A stretch of DNA of 64,000 nucleotides from CALMEC01 sp031366605 (GCA_031366605.1 JANLOO010000021.1:6057-70056), one strand, 5' to 3'; shown: positions 41,562 through 50,360, counted from the first letter of the stretch. Made by a program: numbers and translations. Notes: generated by a model not told the origin, from the sequence alone.

Positions 41562-43097
41562 GTGGTCGCCACACTTGTCAGCCCAGCACTCATCGGCCTC
41601 GCCGCAGCGACGGTTCAAGTCGAAGCGGATCTGCGTCGCGGGGTCCCTGCGTTCGCCGTTGTGGGCCTGCCCGATGCGGCGGTTCAGGAGTCCCGTGAGC
41701 GCGTGCGGTCGGGGGTGTCCAACCAGGGCTTCCAGATCCCGCGCGGCCGCATCGTGGTCAACCTGGCTCCCGCGGATCTGCGCAAGGCGGGGCCACAGTA
41801 CGACCTGCCCATCGCGCTCTCGCTTCTGGGGGCGTCCGACCAACTGCAACGCAAAGCCCTGGTCGGAGTTGGAGCCGTGGGCGAGTTGGCACTGGATGGG
41901 TCGATCCGACCTGTCACGGGATCGCTCGCGATGGCCGAGCACGCCGCCCGCTGCGGATGGAAGTTCCTGCTCGTGCCATCGGTCAACGCCGCAGAGGCCG
42001 GGCTCGTGCGTGGCATCCAGGTTGTGCCGGTCGACGGCCTGCGTCACGCGGTCGACGTGTTGGAGGGGCGCGCCGAGGTCGTGGCGCAGACGCTCAACCC
42101 GGACCAGATTCTGGCCACCTGCGATCCACAGTCCGTACCCGACCTTGGCGATATTCGGGGTCAGGTCGCAGCACGACGGGCGCTCGAGGTCGCTGCCGCG
42201 GGCGGCCACAGCCTCTTGATGATCGGCCCTCCCGGAAGCGGCAAGACGATGCTCGCCCGGCGGCTTCCCGGGATCCTGCCGGCGATCGACGTGGACGATG
42301 CGATCACCGTCACGCGTATCCACTCGGTCGCGGGGCTCTTGCCACACGGCAAGCCGATGGTCGACGCACGTCCGTTTCGGGCGCCGCATCACACGATCTC
42401 GGCCGTTGGGCTCGTGGGAGGTGGACGGTCACCGCAACCGGGTGAGGTGACGTTGGCCCATTTGGGTGTGTTGTTCCTGGACGAGGTTTGTGCGTTCGCT
42501 CCCGGGGCCTTGGACGCGCTGCGCCAACCCCTTGAGGAAGGCTGGGTCGATGTGACGCGCGGAATGGTCACGGCACGGTTTCCCGCCCGGCCGCTGCTGG
42601 TGTGTGCCGGCAACCCGTGTCCGTGTGGATTCGACGGCGACCCGCGACGGCGCTGCACATGTGTGCCAGGTCGCCAAGAGGCCTACCGGGCGCGTATCTC
42701 AGGGCCCGTTGCCGACCGCCTGGACATCCAGATCGACGTGCCGCGCCTGGACGCCGACGAAATCGTTGGCACGGCTCCTGCAGGAGAGGCGACGGCCGTG
42801 GTGCGCGCACGGGTCGAAGCAGCGCGCTCGTTCGCACGACAACGGGGCCAAACGTGTATGAACGCCGATCTGACGCCGGCGCAGGCCCGTGATGCGTGTG
42901 GACTCGATCGCGACGGCAAGGCACTGCTGATGCGCGCTGTGGAGCGGCATTGCCTGTCGGCGCGTGCGCACGATCGACTGTTGCGCGTCGCGCGAACCAT
43001 CGCCGACCTGGCGGCGGTCGAACGCGTCACGAGCGAACACCTCGCCGAGGCCCTGCAATACCGCACAGCCGGCACGCTGGCTCGGAGGGCGGCATGA
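41562..43097 (+). CDS. comM: YifB/ComM family AAA+ ATPase
   Basis: Magnesium-chelatase-like AAA+ protein; ComM acts as a helicase promoting branch migration during natural transformation. 511 residues with N-terminal Lon-like domain (VVGLPDAAVQESRERVRS), Walker A GPPGSGKT near 223, RPFRAPHHTISAVGLVGGG near 268, Walker B LGVLFLDEV near 303, a Cys-rich CAGNPCPCGFDGDPRRRCTC near 347 and a C-terminal helical domain. GTG 41562. Coupled to dprA by ATGA, which supports a recombination or DNA-uptake role. Confidence 0.94.
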   Translation: MVATLVSPALIGLAAATVQVEADLRRGVPAFAVVGLPDAAVQESRERVRSGVSNQGFQIPRGRIVVNLAPADLRKAGPQYDLPIALSLLGASDQLQRKALVGVGAVGELALDGSIRPVTGSLAMAEHAARCGWKFLLVPSVNAAEAGLVRGIQVVPVDGLRHAVDVLEGRAEVVAQTLNPDQILATCDPQSVPDLGDIRGQVAARRALEVAAAGGHSLLMIGPPGSGKTMLARRLPGILPAIDVDDAITVTRIHSVAGLLPHGKPMVDARPFRAPHHTISAVGLVGGGRSPQPGEVTLAHLGVLFLDEVCAFAPGALDALRQPLEEGWVDVTRGMVTARFPARPLLVCAGNPCPCGFDGDPRRRCTCVPGRQEAYRARISGPVADRLDIQIDVPRLDADEIVGTAPAGEATAVVRARVEAARSFARQRGQTCMNADLTPAQARDACGLDRDGKALLMRAVERHCLSARAHDRLLRVARTIADLAAVERVTSEHLAEALQYRTAGTLARRAA

Positions 43098-44200
43098 ATT
43101 GGCAGCTCGGTTTGGCCCGTCTGGCCGCCGTTCTGGGGCGGGATCTGCAACGCCCGGTGCGTGCGGCCGGGGGAGGGGCACGATTGTGGAGTGCTGCCCC
43201 GTCGTCGCTGGAGCGCCTGCTGCGGCTCGACGCGACGGTCCTGGGCGACGTGCTGGCCCTCAGGCGCACGTTCGACGCCGACGCCGAACGACTGGCGCTC
43301 GGGGTCCGTGGCATCACCCACGTTGGCATTGGGGATCCTGGCTATCCGGCGCGTCTCGCCGAGACTCCGGATCCGCCGTTTGGGCTGTTCGCGATGGGCA
43401 CGACCGTCGGATGCGATCAAGCCCGTCAGCATCCCGTGATCGCGATTGTCGGGAGTCGCCGCCCAACGGGGTTCGGGATGCGCTTTGCGCACGGCTTGGC
43501 GTCCTCGCTCGCCGCTCGCGGCGCGACGGTGGTCAGCGGCCTCGCGCTCGGGATCGACGCCGAGGCGCACGCGGGTGCGCTGACCGCAGGCTGCCCAACG
43601 TGGGCCGTGTTGGGGGCGGGGGTCGATGTCAGCTCCCCACGCAGCAACGACCGGCTGCGGTCGCAGATCCTGGACTGCGGGGGAGTCATGTCTGAGTACT
43701 GGCCAGGGACTGAACCCGCGCCCTGGCGGTTTCCGGCGCGAAATCGGATCGTCGCGGGCATCGCGGACGCGGTGGTCGTCGTTGAAGCGGGGGAGCGCTC
43801 AGGGGCACTCATCACCGCCGACTTCGCGTTGGAGCAGGGGCGCCCGGTGCTGGCTGTGCCGGGTGCGCCCGGGGCCGCGGCCTCGGTGGGGTGCAACGCG
43901 CTGCTTCGTGCGGGCGCGGCCATGTGTGAAGACGTCGAGGACGTCATCGCGGAGTGTCCGGAACTCGCCTGGGACCGCTTCGAGACCGAGGTCCGCGCAC
44001 TCCCGTCCGGCCTGGACGGGCAGATCTACGAGCTGCTCAACCGTGAGCCGCTGCGGGCCGACGAACTCAGCGCGCGCGTCGGAGGTGATGCCGCCGCGAT
44101 CGCTGCGGCCCTCGGGCGTCTGGAGTTGGACGGCTACGTGGTCCGTGGCCAGGCCCAGCGGTTCTGGGCGGCGTCGTTCCCCTCAGGCGGAGCCGCTTGA
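43094..44200 (+). CDS. dprA: DNA processing protein DprA
   Basis: Loads RecA on incoming single-stranded DNA during transformation. 368 residues: N-terminal helical part, Rossmann-like domain with IAIVGSRRPTGFG near 117, GLALGIDAEAHAGAL near 150, AVLGAGVDV, PARNRIVAGIADAVVVVEAGERSGALITA near 215-242, and a C-terminal winged helix (about 300-360). ATG overlaps the comM stop. Convergent with the WYL regulator, overlapping it by 18 bases. Confidence 0.96.
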   Translation: MNWQLGLARLAAVLGRDLQRPVRAAGGGARLWSAAPSSLERLLRLDATVLGDVLALRRTFDADAERLALGVRGITHVGIGDPGYPARLAETPDPPFGLFAMGTTVGCDQARQHPVIAIVGSRRPTGFGMRFAHGLASSLAARGATVVSGLALGIDAEAHAGALTAGCPTWAVLGAGVDVSSPRSNDRLRSQILDCGGVMSEYWPGTEPAPWRFPARNRIVAGIADAVVVVEAGERSGALITADFALEQGRPVLAVPGAPGAAASVGCNALLRAGAAMCEDVEDVIAECPELAWDRFETEVRALPSGLDGQIYELLNREPLRADELSARVGGDAAAIAAALGRLELDGYVVRGQAQRFWAASFPSGGAA

Positions 44201-46312
44201 GCGCGCCGGGGTCCTGCGAGCCTGCCGAGCGCGGGATCGATAGCGCTTGAGGATGGCCTCGGCTTCCTTGGCGACGGTGCGGCGCGTCGCAACCGGCTCG
44301 AACAGGACGGCCTCGCCCTGATGCTTGACCAGTTCCTTGACCAACCATGCTTCGCTGGCGTAGGGGATCTCGATCAGGACGGAGCCGTCGCTGTGACGCT
44401 CGCTGGACGGGTGCTCCTCCTCGAGCCAGCGCGCGACACCCGGGCTGCACCAGACGGACGCGCTCTGCGCCATCGTCCCACCCGGCTGCTGCGGGCGGTC
44501 GCCCCACGGCAGGTAGGGGCCGGCGGTCATCTCACTGCGACGTTCAAAGCGCTCTTTGGTGACCCGGGCACTGCGAATGCGGTCGAGCCGGAACGTGCGT
44601 TGCTCCTTGGCGCGTCGACACCAGCTCACGACGTACCAGGCATCCCGGGTGTTGACCAATAAGTGGGGCTCGATCGCACGCGACGTGATCGCGCCGCGCG
44701 CCTCGGTCCAATAGTCGATCTCGACGACGCGGTCTTCACGGATCGCGCGGGTGACCGCGGCGGCGACAGCGGCGTTGGCGGTCTGGATGCGTCCCAGTTC
44801 GATCGGCGGCAAGCGGTCCTCGCCGATCGCGCCCTCGATCTTCGCGCGGGCAGAGGCCAACGGATCATCGTCGCCGATGGGCAGCCGGTCGCCGATGAAC
44901 TCAAGTGCCCACAACAGGGCCTTGGCCTCGAGCGGCGACAGCCGGGCCGGCCGGGCGAACTGTTCGCCGTAGGTTTCCTTTTGGACTGAGACCGCGTCAT
45001 CGACCACCTGGGCGAACAGGGCGTAGCAGCCCCCGCCGAAGTTGATCAGGTTGAGTAACCCGATGTCATCCTCAAGCTCCCGCTGCGACAGATTGAGCCC
45101 GGTGCGCAGGTCGACGCACGGCACCTGACCATCCCGCGACTTGCCGCACGCGGCGAGCAGTCGGGTCATCAACGCCAGCAGCCGAGTGAACCGCTCAGCG
45201 GGGACGACGCGATCGGGCGCGGTCGCAGGGCCCGAACTCGCCGTACTGCGATGTTCGGACACCGACACCGTGATGGACGCCGGCTCGTCCCGCTCCTCGG
45301 GCTCCGCAGTGTGGCGATCCCGAACCAACTCGAGCGCGCTGACGGCGGACGCGCGCAGTTCAGGGGGTCCGATGACCTCGGCATCGGCGCCCAGGCCCAG
45401 GATCCACGTCAGGAGCTCACGCTTGGATCCGTACGGGGTCGTGTACACCCCCGAGCCATCCGCATTCGCCTCGAACGTTCCGAACTGCCCGAACATCTGC
45501 TCGACCCACCAGGCGATCGTCGCTGTGACCGCAATCGTGGCGGTCTCGGTTGGCTCCGCCAGCTGCCATGCCGAGCGGTCGCGATAGGGCGACAGGTCGA
45601 AGTCACGCGGGGGCGCGAAGTCATGCTCAGCTCGGGACTTGAACGTGATGCGTCCCTCGATGCGCGACAGGCGGAAGATCCGCGTGTCCTGGCGCTCATG
45701 CGAATGGCCGACCATGTACCAGTTGCCTGCCGCGTACAGCAGGCTGTATGGGTCGACCTCACGCTGGGACCGCTCGTCCCGGCCGATCGAATAGTACGAG
45801 AATCGGATCGTCTTGCGCCGGCCGATCGCCGACTCGACCTTGGTCAAGTACGTGGCGACGTCAGTCGAATAGCCGGGGCCAAGCAGGTTGACCGCGACGG
45901 TCCGCGCGGCGTGGTCATCCAGCGGACTCGGCCGTCCGAGCGTCAGGTGCTGCAACGCCAAACGTAGCGGCTCTGCGTACGCAAACTGGCCCTCCAAGAG
46001 GTACAAACACGTCTGCAGGGCGGACAGCTCACCCTCATCGAAGTCGATGGCCGGCAGGTAGTAGCTCTCGGGCGGCAGCGCGTACAGGTCGCCCTGGAAC
46101 GGGTCGTCCCCCGGTCGTTCGACCGTGAGCGAGAACCCCATCGCCTCAAGTTCGCTGCGATCCGAGTAGAACCGCCGCAGGAACGCCTGCTCACTCATTC
46201 CGCCATAGCCCTCCACGTTCTCGTGGATCTCGTCGGCCGTCACAGGCCGATGCTGAGACATCAGGAAGGCGACGAGCGAGAGCTGACGGACCAGCTTGTC
46301 GTCGTCTCTCAT
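44183..46312 (-). CDS. Double WYL-domain transcriptional regulator (fused PafBC type)
   Basis: A 709-residue protein with two HTH-WYL units in tandem: HTH and WYL at about 1-300 (WYL core SYYSIGRDERSQREVDPYSL near 165) and again at about 340-700 (core DYWTEARGAITSRAIEPHLL near 527). This matches PafB and PafC fused in one chain. PafBC activates the SOS-independent DNA-damage response in actinobacteria, and natural fusions are known (for example in Arthrobacter). Response to single-stranded DNA is inferred from family. ATG 46312 is chosen; the longer frame upstream covers the promoter and a DnaA box. Adjacent comM-dprA also handle single-stranded DNA. Confidence 0.88.
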   Translation of the reverse strand: MRDDDKLVRQLSLVAFLMSQHRPVTADEIHENVEGYGGMSEQAFLRRFYSDRSELEAMGFSLTVERPGDDPFQGDLYALPPESYYLPAIDFDEGELSALQTCLYLLEGQFAYAEPLRLALQHLTLGRPSPLDDHAARTVAVNLLGPGYSTDVATYLTKVESAIGRRKTIRFSYYSIGRDERSQREVDPYSLLYAAGNWYMVGHSHERQDTRIFRLSRIEGRITFKSRAEHDFAPPRDFDLSPYRDRSAWQLAEPTETATIAVTATIAWWVEQMFGQFGTFEANADGSGVYTTPYGSKRELLTWILGLGADAEVIGPPELRASAVSALELVRDRHTAEPEERDEPASITVSVSEHRSTASSGPATAPDRVVPAERFTRLLALMTRLLAACGKSRDGQVPCVDLRTGLNLSQRELEDDIGLLNLINFGGGCYALFAQVVDDAVSVQKETYGEQFARPARLSPLEAKALLWALEFIGDRLPIGDDDPLASARAKIEGAIGEDRLPPIELGRIQTANAAVAAAVTRAIREDRVVEIDYWTEARGAITSRAIEPHLLVNTRDAWYVVSWCRRAKEQRTFRLDRIRSARVTKERFERRSEMTAGPYLPWGDRPQQPGGTMAQSASVWCSPGVARWLEEEHPSSERHSDGSVLIEIPYASEAWLVKELVKHQGEAVLFEPVATRRTVAKEAEAILKRYRSRARQARRTPARSSGSA

Positions 46313-46353
46313 CGCCACGGGCGGGTCAGGGCGGAAGGGGTCACTGCGGCGCG

Positions 46354-46359
46354 ATTGTA
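46354..46359 (-). promoter_or_regulatory. -10 box (TACAAT) for the WYL regulator
   Basis: Reverse-strand TACAAT, close to consensus, ends 41 bases before the ATG at 46312. It supports that start over the longer upstream reading frame. Confidence 0.45.
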
Positions 46360-46449
46360 ATCGAGGGAATTCACGGGCCGAGGCAGTTTTGATGGATATG
46401 GGAGACGCCGGCCGAAGTCCTGCCCGCACGATGCGAGATTCCCGTGCGC

Positions 46450-46476
46450 CCACAGGTCACGATTGCCTGTGGATAA
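46450..46476. promoter_or_regulatory. DnaA box within an inverted repeat
   Basis: TGTGGATAA (46468-46476) is a perfect DnaA box on the reverse strand (TTATCCACA). It overlaps an inverted repeat CCACAGG (46450-46456) / CCTGTGG (46466-46472). It lies about 100 bases upstream of the predicted WYL-regulator promoter, so DnaA control is possible. A single box can also occur by chance. Confidence 0.5.
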
Positions 46477-46573
46477 CTCTGGAAACGCCCAGGGGTAGTG
46501 GCCGTCACGGTCGCCGCACCCCAGTGAGGGGGGTCTGACAGCACTCCTCGCAGTGCCCACCAAGGCGCGCGAA

Positions 46574-47644
46574 TCACGCGGCGCCGGCCGCCGTCGTGGC
46601 ATCGGGAACCTCTGGTCCGAGCGCCGGCGTCAGCCATCGCGCGGCGATGATCCCTTCGATGGGGACCAACAGGAGGGGCACGATCGCCACCCACCACAGG
46701 GCCGGGGCGAGCAGAATGCCACTGGTGATCGCGGCGACGATGCCCAGGCCGATCACGATGGCTTCAGCTCGGGTCACCGCCTTTGGGTCGTCGAGCTGCA
46801 CCCGTCCGTGCAGCATCATCGCGACCACTCCCGCGACCGCTGTCGGTACGAGCCTGACGTCCACGATCAGCGTTCCGAGCAGCGCCGTCGCCGCGGCCAC
46901 ACCGGCCCATGCCAGCCCGTAGGCACGGGCAGCGCCGCCCAGGCGGACGACCGTGGTGCGCTTGGGAGGCTGTGCTCGCGAGTCGGGCCCGCTGTCCAGG
47001 TAGTGGTGGAACATCAGCATCGAAATGCAGAACGCGGCATGGCTTGCCCCGACCAACAGCACCTGCGCCGAGATCGAGCCGGTCTGCACCGCGAACCCGC
47101 CAAGTGCGCAGGCCCACACGCACAACACCGCGACGGCCTCGCCGGCGAACGGAACATACGCGGCCGCGAGCGGAGGCAACGTGTAGGCGACTGCGCCGAC
47201 GATCCCCACTGCGCCGAACGCGAGCAGCCACCATCCGCGCTCGGCCGCGACCACGACGCCCAGGCCCGTCGCCAAGACTGCTGCGCCGGTTCCCATCCAC
47301 ACCAGGTCGCGTTCGGTCAGCAGCCCGGCCCGCAAGACCTTGCTGCCGCCGCTCAGCACGCGCGGAGCGGGATCACGATCCGTGCCGGACCGCCAGTCGG
47401 TCAGCTCGTTGACGCAATGCGCGACGGCTCCCTGCAGCAACAGGCCGATGACCCAGGCCGCGACCATCCACCGGACATGACCAGCCTGATTCCATGCGAG
47501 CGCCGATCCCAGCGTGATCGCCGAGAACGACCACAGCAGCACTGGCACGACGCGAAGCTCCAGGTAGCAACCGGCCAAGCGGCGCTGCCATCGGCCCGCC
47601 CGTTCGGCGGTCGTGGGTGGTGTTACGCGGGCATCGGTGTTCAT
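46574..47644 (-). CDS. UbiA-family prenyltransferase (MenA/MqnP-like)
   Basis: A 356-residue membrane protein with about eight hydrophobic helices. The two prenyl-diphosphate/Mg sites are visible as NELTDWRSGTDRD (near residue 79) and HHYLDSGPDSRAQPPKRTTV (near 214), close to MenA-type NDxxDxxxxxD and DxxxDxxxGKxT motifs. With mqnE about 2.7 kb away, attachment of the isoprenoid tail in futalosine-pathway menaquinone synthesis is the likely role. MenA, MqnP or another UbiA member cannot be separated here. Confidence 0.85.
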   Translation of the reverse strand: MNTDARVTPPTTAERAGRWQRRLAGCYLELRVVPVLLWSFSAITLGSALAWNQAGHVRWMVAAWVIGLLLQGAVAHCVNELTDWRSGTDRDPAPRVLSGGSKVLRAGLLTERDLVWMGTGAAVLATGLGVVVAAERGWWLLAFGAVGIVGAVAYTLPPLAAAYVPFAGEAVAVLCVWACALGGFAVQTGSISAQVLLVGASHAAFCISMLMFHHYLDSGPDSRAQPPKRTTVVRLGGAARAYGLAWAGVAAATALLGTLIVDVRLVPTAVAGVVAMMLHGRVQLDDPKAVTRAEAIVIGLGIVAAITSGILLAPALWWVAIVPLLLVPIEGIIAARWLTPALGPEVPDATTAAGAA

Positions 47645-47685
47645 CGTCGGTCACTCCCGGGGGCGGCTGTGGCAAGATCACGTCC

Positions 47686-47994
47686 GTGACCGTTCGCGAA
47701 CACATCTATCCCATCCCCAGCGAGGCTGAGCTTGCGCAGATGGTCGGCGCGGCGACACCTCATTTTGCGTTGCAGATCCGCGATCGGGTTGCGGCGCTGG
47801 CGCACTCGCTGCCGCAGGATCACGCGCGGCAGTCCGAACTCACTGCGCATGTCGCCCGCCTCGAGGCACTCGCATTGGGTGGTGAGGCTGGACGGAGTGG
47901 ACAGGCCGAACTTCCCGCACGCCCTTCGCTGGCGATTCCCGCATCAGTCGTCGACGGGAACGGGGTCTGGCAGGGCGGCGCGCACGACGCCTGA
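47686..47994 (+). CDS. Small hypothetical protein
   Basis: A 102-residue soluble protein from GTG 47686 (MTVREHIYPIPSEAELAQMVGAATPHFALQ...), helical with a disordered Gly/Ala-rich end. No family recognised. A CAAGAT box seven bases upstream resembles the leaderless -10 pattern. Divergent from the prenyltransferase; its last 51 bases overlap the 3' end of the Nudix gene. Confidence 0.65.
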   Translation: MTVREHIYPIPSEAELAQMVGAATPHFALQIRDRVAALAHSLPQDHARQSELTAHVARLEALALGGEAGRSGQAELPARPSLAIPASVVDGNGVWQGGAHDA

Positions 47995-48564
47995 AAAGGT
48001 GTGGAGGATTCGTGCCGTGGCACCCCACACATCCTCTCCCATCAGTGGGTAGCGCAACGAGACGATGTCCGGGGACGCAGGGAGCGCGTCGTCGGCGGCC
48101 AGGAGTGCGGCGAGCGGGATCTGCAGGACCCGTGCGATCTCGTGCTCGCAGGGTACGGGTTGGAGCGCCACCGATGAGACACCGACGAACGGCGCGACCA
48201 CAAACCCGCTGACCGCCGTCAGCTCGTCGTTCAGGCGGCCGAGCAACCGAACCGCGTCCGGCGGGATGCCAAGTTCCTCGTGGGTTTCACGGAGCGCGGT
48301 CGTGCCCAAATCCCCGTCGCTCGTCTCCCAGCGTCCTCCTGGGAGCGAGACCTGCCCGGGGTGGTGTTCGAGCGTGTCCGTGCGTTTGGTCAAGACCACA
48401 TGCGGGACATCGTCACGCGCATAGAGCAGGATCAGCACGGCGGCGAGCCGGCCGGAATCGGCGGGTGGATCGCGTGGGACGACCTGCATGAGCGCGCCGA
48501 TGCGCTCGGCCAGCTCCAGCACGGACGGCAGGTCACGGTGGGGCGTGGGGTGCGCGGTCGCCAT
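47944..48564 (-). CDS. Nudix hydrolase, CoA pyrophosphatase (NudL-like)
   Basis: A 206-residue Nudix protein. The box reads PGGRWETSDGDLGTTALRET-HEELGI with the NudL-type pattern (aspartate after PGG and ALRE..EE). The VVAPFVG block after it also fits the CoA diphosphatase group. It probably hydrolyses CoA or similar nucleotide diphosphates; the exact substrate is uncertain. ATG 48564 is chosen because a TACTAT box lies eight bases upstream; an earlier ATG would place the start upstream of that box. Confidence 0.85.
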   Translation of the reverse strand: MATAHPTPHRDLPSVLELAERIGALMQVVPRDPPADSGRLAAVLILLYARDDVPHVVLTKRTDTLEHHPGQVSLPGGRWETSDGDLGTTALRETHEELGIPPDAVRLLGRLNDELTAVSGFVVAPFVGVSSVALQPVPCEHEIARVLQIPLAALLAADDALPASPDIVSLRYPLMGEDVWGATARILHTFSGVVRAALPDPVPVDD

Positions 48565-48572
48565 CCGACCGG

Positions 48573-48578
48573 ATAGTA
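48573..48578 (-). promoter_or_regulatory. -10 box (TACTAT) for the Nudix gene
   Basis: Reverse-strand TACTAT ends eight bases before the ATG at 48564. Confidence 0.45.
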
Positions 48579-48604
48579 GTGCGCCGAGACGCACGGTCGA
48601 TCGC

Positions 48605-48610
48605 TACGCT
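48605..48610 (+). promoter_or_regulatory. -10 box (TACGCT) for the gene at 48618
   Basis: TACGCT ends seven bases before the ATG at 48618, the leaderless spacing. It lies only about 30 bases from the divergent Nudix promoter. Confidence 0.45.
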
Positions 48611-48617
48611 GATTCGT

Positions 48618-49301
48618 ATGCCGGATGATCTCCTCGAAGCGCTTGTCGCACGCCTGGGCGACGCGAGCGCCCAGGCCCACGCAACGGTCGGCTCCGCACC
48701 GGTCGGGGTGCGAGCCGTTGAACCCGCGAGCGGGCAGCGTTGGTATTTGTGCGCGTTTGACGGCCCACGGTTTCTGTGTCTCGACGCGACGATGCGTGTG
48801 GAGCGTGATCGGCGGCGGGTCCGGCAGGCTGCGACCTGCGCCCTGCTGGTCGAACACGTTGAGGGCCTGATCGAGCAGGGCGAGCTGGATATCCTCGCCT
48901 CGGCGTCATCCGCCCTGGCCACACATGTCGAGGCCGTGGATCTTCGCGATGCGCTCGGCGGGCTGGCCGCCGCGGCTGCGCAGCTGTCGACTTGGTGCGC
49001 GGCTCCTGATCGGGCGATCGCCTCGCTGGCGGCGCTCGAAGCCGGGATTCAGATCCACGATGCCGCCCGTCGCCAGTACGAACGGTTCGTCGAGGGAACC
49101 CAACCCCTTGTGGCAATCCAGGACCGTCTGGCCGATGAACTGATCGCCGCGCTTCGCGACGTGGAGGAAGCTGCGGGCCGCGCCGGGATCGCCGGCGCGA
49201 TCCCCGAGGCGATCGCGCAGGCTATGCAGGCCCTGGACACCGGCGCGGCGGAGATCCTCGCCGCACATGTGACGCCGCTCGATGGCGACGAGGCGGACTG
49301 A
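48618..49301 (+). CDS. Hypothetical alpha-helical protein
   Basis: A 227-residue, Ala-rich, mostly helical cytosolic protein with no signal peptide. A short beta-rich N-terminal part (VGVRAVEPASGQRWYLCAFD, FLCLDATMRVERDRRRV) precedes long helices. No family recognised. The ATG is supported by a -10 box seven bases upstream. Convergent with the small membrane-peptide gene. Confidence 0.7.
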   Translation: MPDDLLEALVARLGDASAQAHATVGSAPVGVRAVEPASGQRWYLCAFDGPRFLCLDATMRVERDRRRVRQAATCALLVEHVEGLIEQGELDILASASSALATHVEAVDLRDALGGLAAAAAQLSTWCAAPDRAIASLAALEAGIQIHDAARRQYERFVEGTQPLVAIQDRLADELIAALRDVEEAAGRAGIAGAIPEAIAQAMQALDTGAAEILAAHVTPLDGDEAD

Positions 49302-49376
49302 ACAGGTGTTGAGCCGTCGCCGTGCCGAGCGAGCGACGCGACCCATGACAGGTCGGCCGTCGCGTGGACTCAGCGG

Positions 49377-49481
49377 CTACCGGTCGCGGCGATTGCGCAG
49401 CGAGAGCACCACGATGAGCCCGACCAGGACCACAACCACGACGATCGGGGCGACCGTGCGAGCCCCGATCGCGGCGGTCAC
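49377..49481 (-). CDS. 34-residue single-pass membrane peptide coupled to MarR gene
   Basis: GTG 49481 overlaps the stop of the MarR gene by four bases (GTGA), the coupling seen between real genes here. The peptide (MTAAIGARTVAP, then a run of Val/Leu/Ile of about 17 residues, then RNRRDR) predicts one transmembrane helix with a basic cytosolic end. No family known. Its position as the last gene of a hypothetical-MarR-peptide operon suggests membrane-linked regulation, by inference only. Confidence 0.55.
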   Translation of the reverse strand: MTAAIGARTVAPIVVVVVLVGLIVVLSLRNRRDR

Positions 49482-49915
49482 GCTTCGTCTTCGGTCGGGC
49501 CTTCGGCGAGGAATTCGAGCAGGTCCTCGACCGTGAATCGGCCACTTTGCATCGAGGCCACCAGCCCATAGACGGTCGCAGTGTGCGGGCGCTCGACGAC
49601 GTAGTCACGCATCGCCTGGTTGGCGCTCGCCTCAACTTCGGCGACCAGGTCACGTCCGGCGTCGGTGACCCGCAGCCCACCGCCCGGGACCTCGGCCAAA
49701 CCGGCCGCGGCGAGGCGCGCCGCCATATCGGCGACCTCTTGGGAGTCTGCCGACAAGTGCTCGGCCATCGCCGTGATCGCGGTTGGTCCCTCCGCGCGGA
49801 CGAGCTGGCGGAGCACCAGATACGTCCCCGAACTCAGGCCATGCTCGGTGACGGTTTGATCGAGCACGCCGGCGAGCTCGGCCAACAGGGCCAGATCATC
49901 GTCGGAGCGGTACAT
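49478..49915 (-). CDS. MarR-family winged-helix regulator
   Basis: A 145-residue protein with the MarR layout: an N-terminal dimerisation helix, a winged HTH (LVLRQLVRAEGPTAITAMAEHL, then MAARLAAAGLAEVPGGGLRVTDAGRDLV) and C-terminal helices. The ligand is unknown. It starts directly after the stop of the gene at 49916 and overlaps the small peptide gene. It is divergent from mqnE with one gene between. Confidence 0.8.
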   Translation of the reverse strand: MYRSDDDLALLAELAGVLDQTVTEHGLSSGTYLVLRQLVRAEGPTAITAMAEHLSADSQEVADMAARLAAAGLAEVPGGGLRVTDAGRDLVAEVEASANQAMRDYVVERPHTATVYGLVASMQSGRFTVEDLLEFLAEGPTEDEA

Positions 49916-50242
49916 CTATGGACCGTAGCGATGCGGTGGCGCGGGTCGCAACATGTCGTACGTCGCCCCGTACCAAATGCGCCCGGTGATCTGCAGGTCA
50001 TCAAGGATCCGAAGCGCGCTCTGAACGACCCCCGCAGTCGCACCGTGGCCCCAGGTGTTGGCAACGGTGATCTCAAAGTCGTGGCCGCCGGCCTCACGCA
50101 CGGGGCGGGCATTGGCACGACCCAGCGCGACGCGCGCGTCGGTCAGACGACGCGGGTCGTCCACAGTCAGGAAGCACTCGAAGAACGCCCAATCGTCGGG
50201 TTGTTCAGCGAGGAGCGAAGCAAACTCATCTGCGTAGGCCAC
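49916..50242 (-). CDS. Hypothetical 108-residue protein
   Basis: Starts at GTG 50242 with a TAGCCT box eight bases upstream. Sequence MAYADEFASLLAEQPDDWAF..., then WGHGATAGVVQSALRILDDL. No family is recognised. It is the first gene of a three-gene reverse operon and stops one base before the MarR start. Divergent from mqnE. Confidence 0.65.
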   Translation of the reverse strand: MAYADEFASLLAEQPDDWAFFECFLTVDDPRRLTDARVALGRANARPVREAGGHDFEITVANTWGHGATAGVVQSALRILDDLQITGRIWYGATYDMLRPAPPHRYGP

Positions 50243-50250
50243 GGCGCGCG

Positions 50251-50256
50251 AGGCTA
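50251..50256 (-). promoter_or_regulatory. -10 box (TAGCCT) for the gene at 49916
   Basis: Reverse-strand TAGCCT ends eight bases before the GTG at 50242, consistent with a leaderless transcript. Confidence 0.4.
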
Positions 50257-50328
50257 GCAGGCAGTGTCGACACCCGCGCCACGCCGAGGCGATTCGGGGT
50301 CAAGGGACACGTCCCGATGGGCCGTTTG

Positions 50329-50360
50329 TGTGACAGGCCACCGGAGTCGCTTGCTAACGT
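50329..50360 (+). promoter_or_regulatory. mqnE promoter: TGTGACAGG and TAACGT
   Basis: TAACGT (50355-50360) ends seven bases before the ATG at 50368. TGTGACAGG (50329-50337) lies where a -35 would be, with GACAGG 17 bases from the -10. The same TGTGACAGG 9-mer occurs before the HNH-like gene at 24002. Confidence 0.5.

Noticed and set aside
44183..46453. Longer start at 46453 for the WYL regulator
   Set aside because: The extra 47 residues lack homology and span the predicted promoter.
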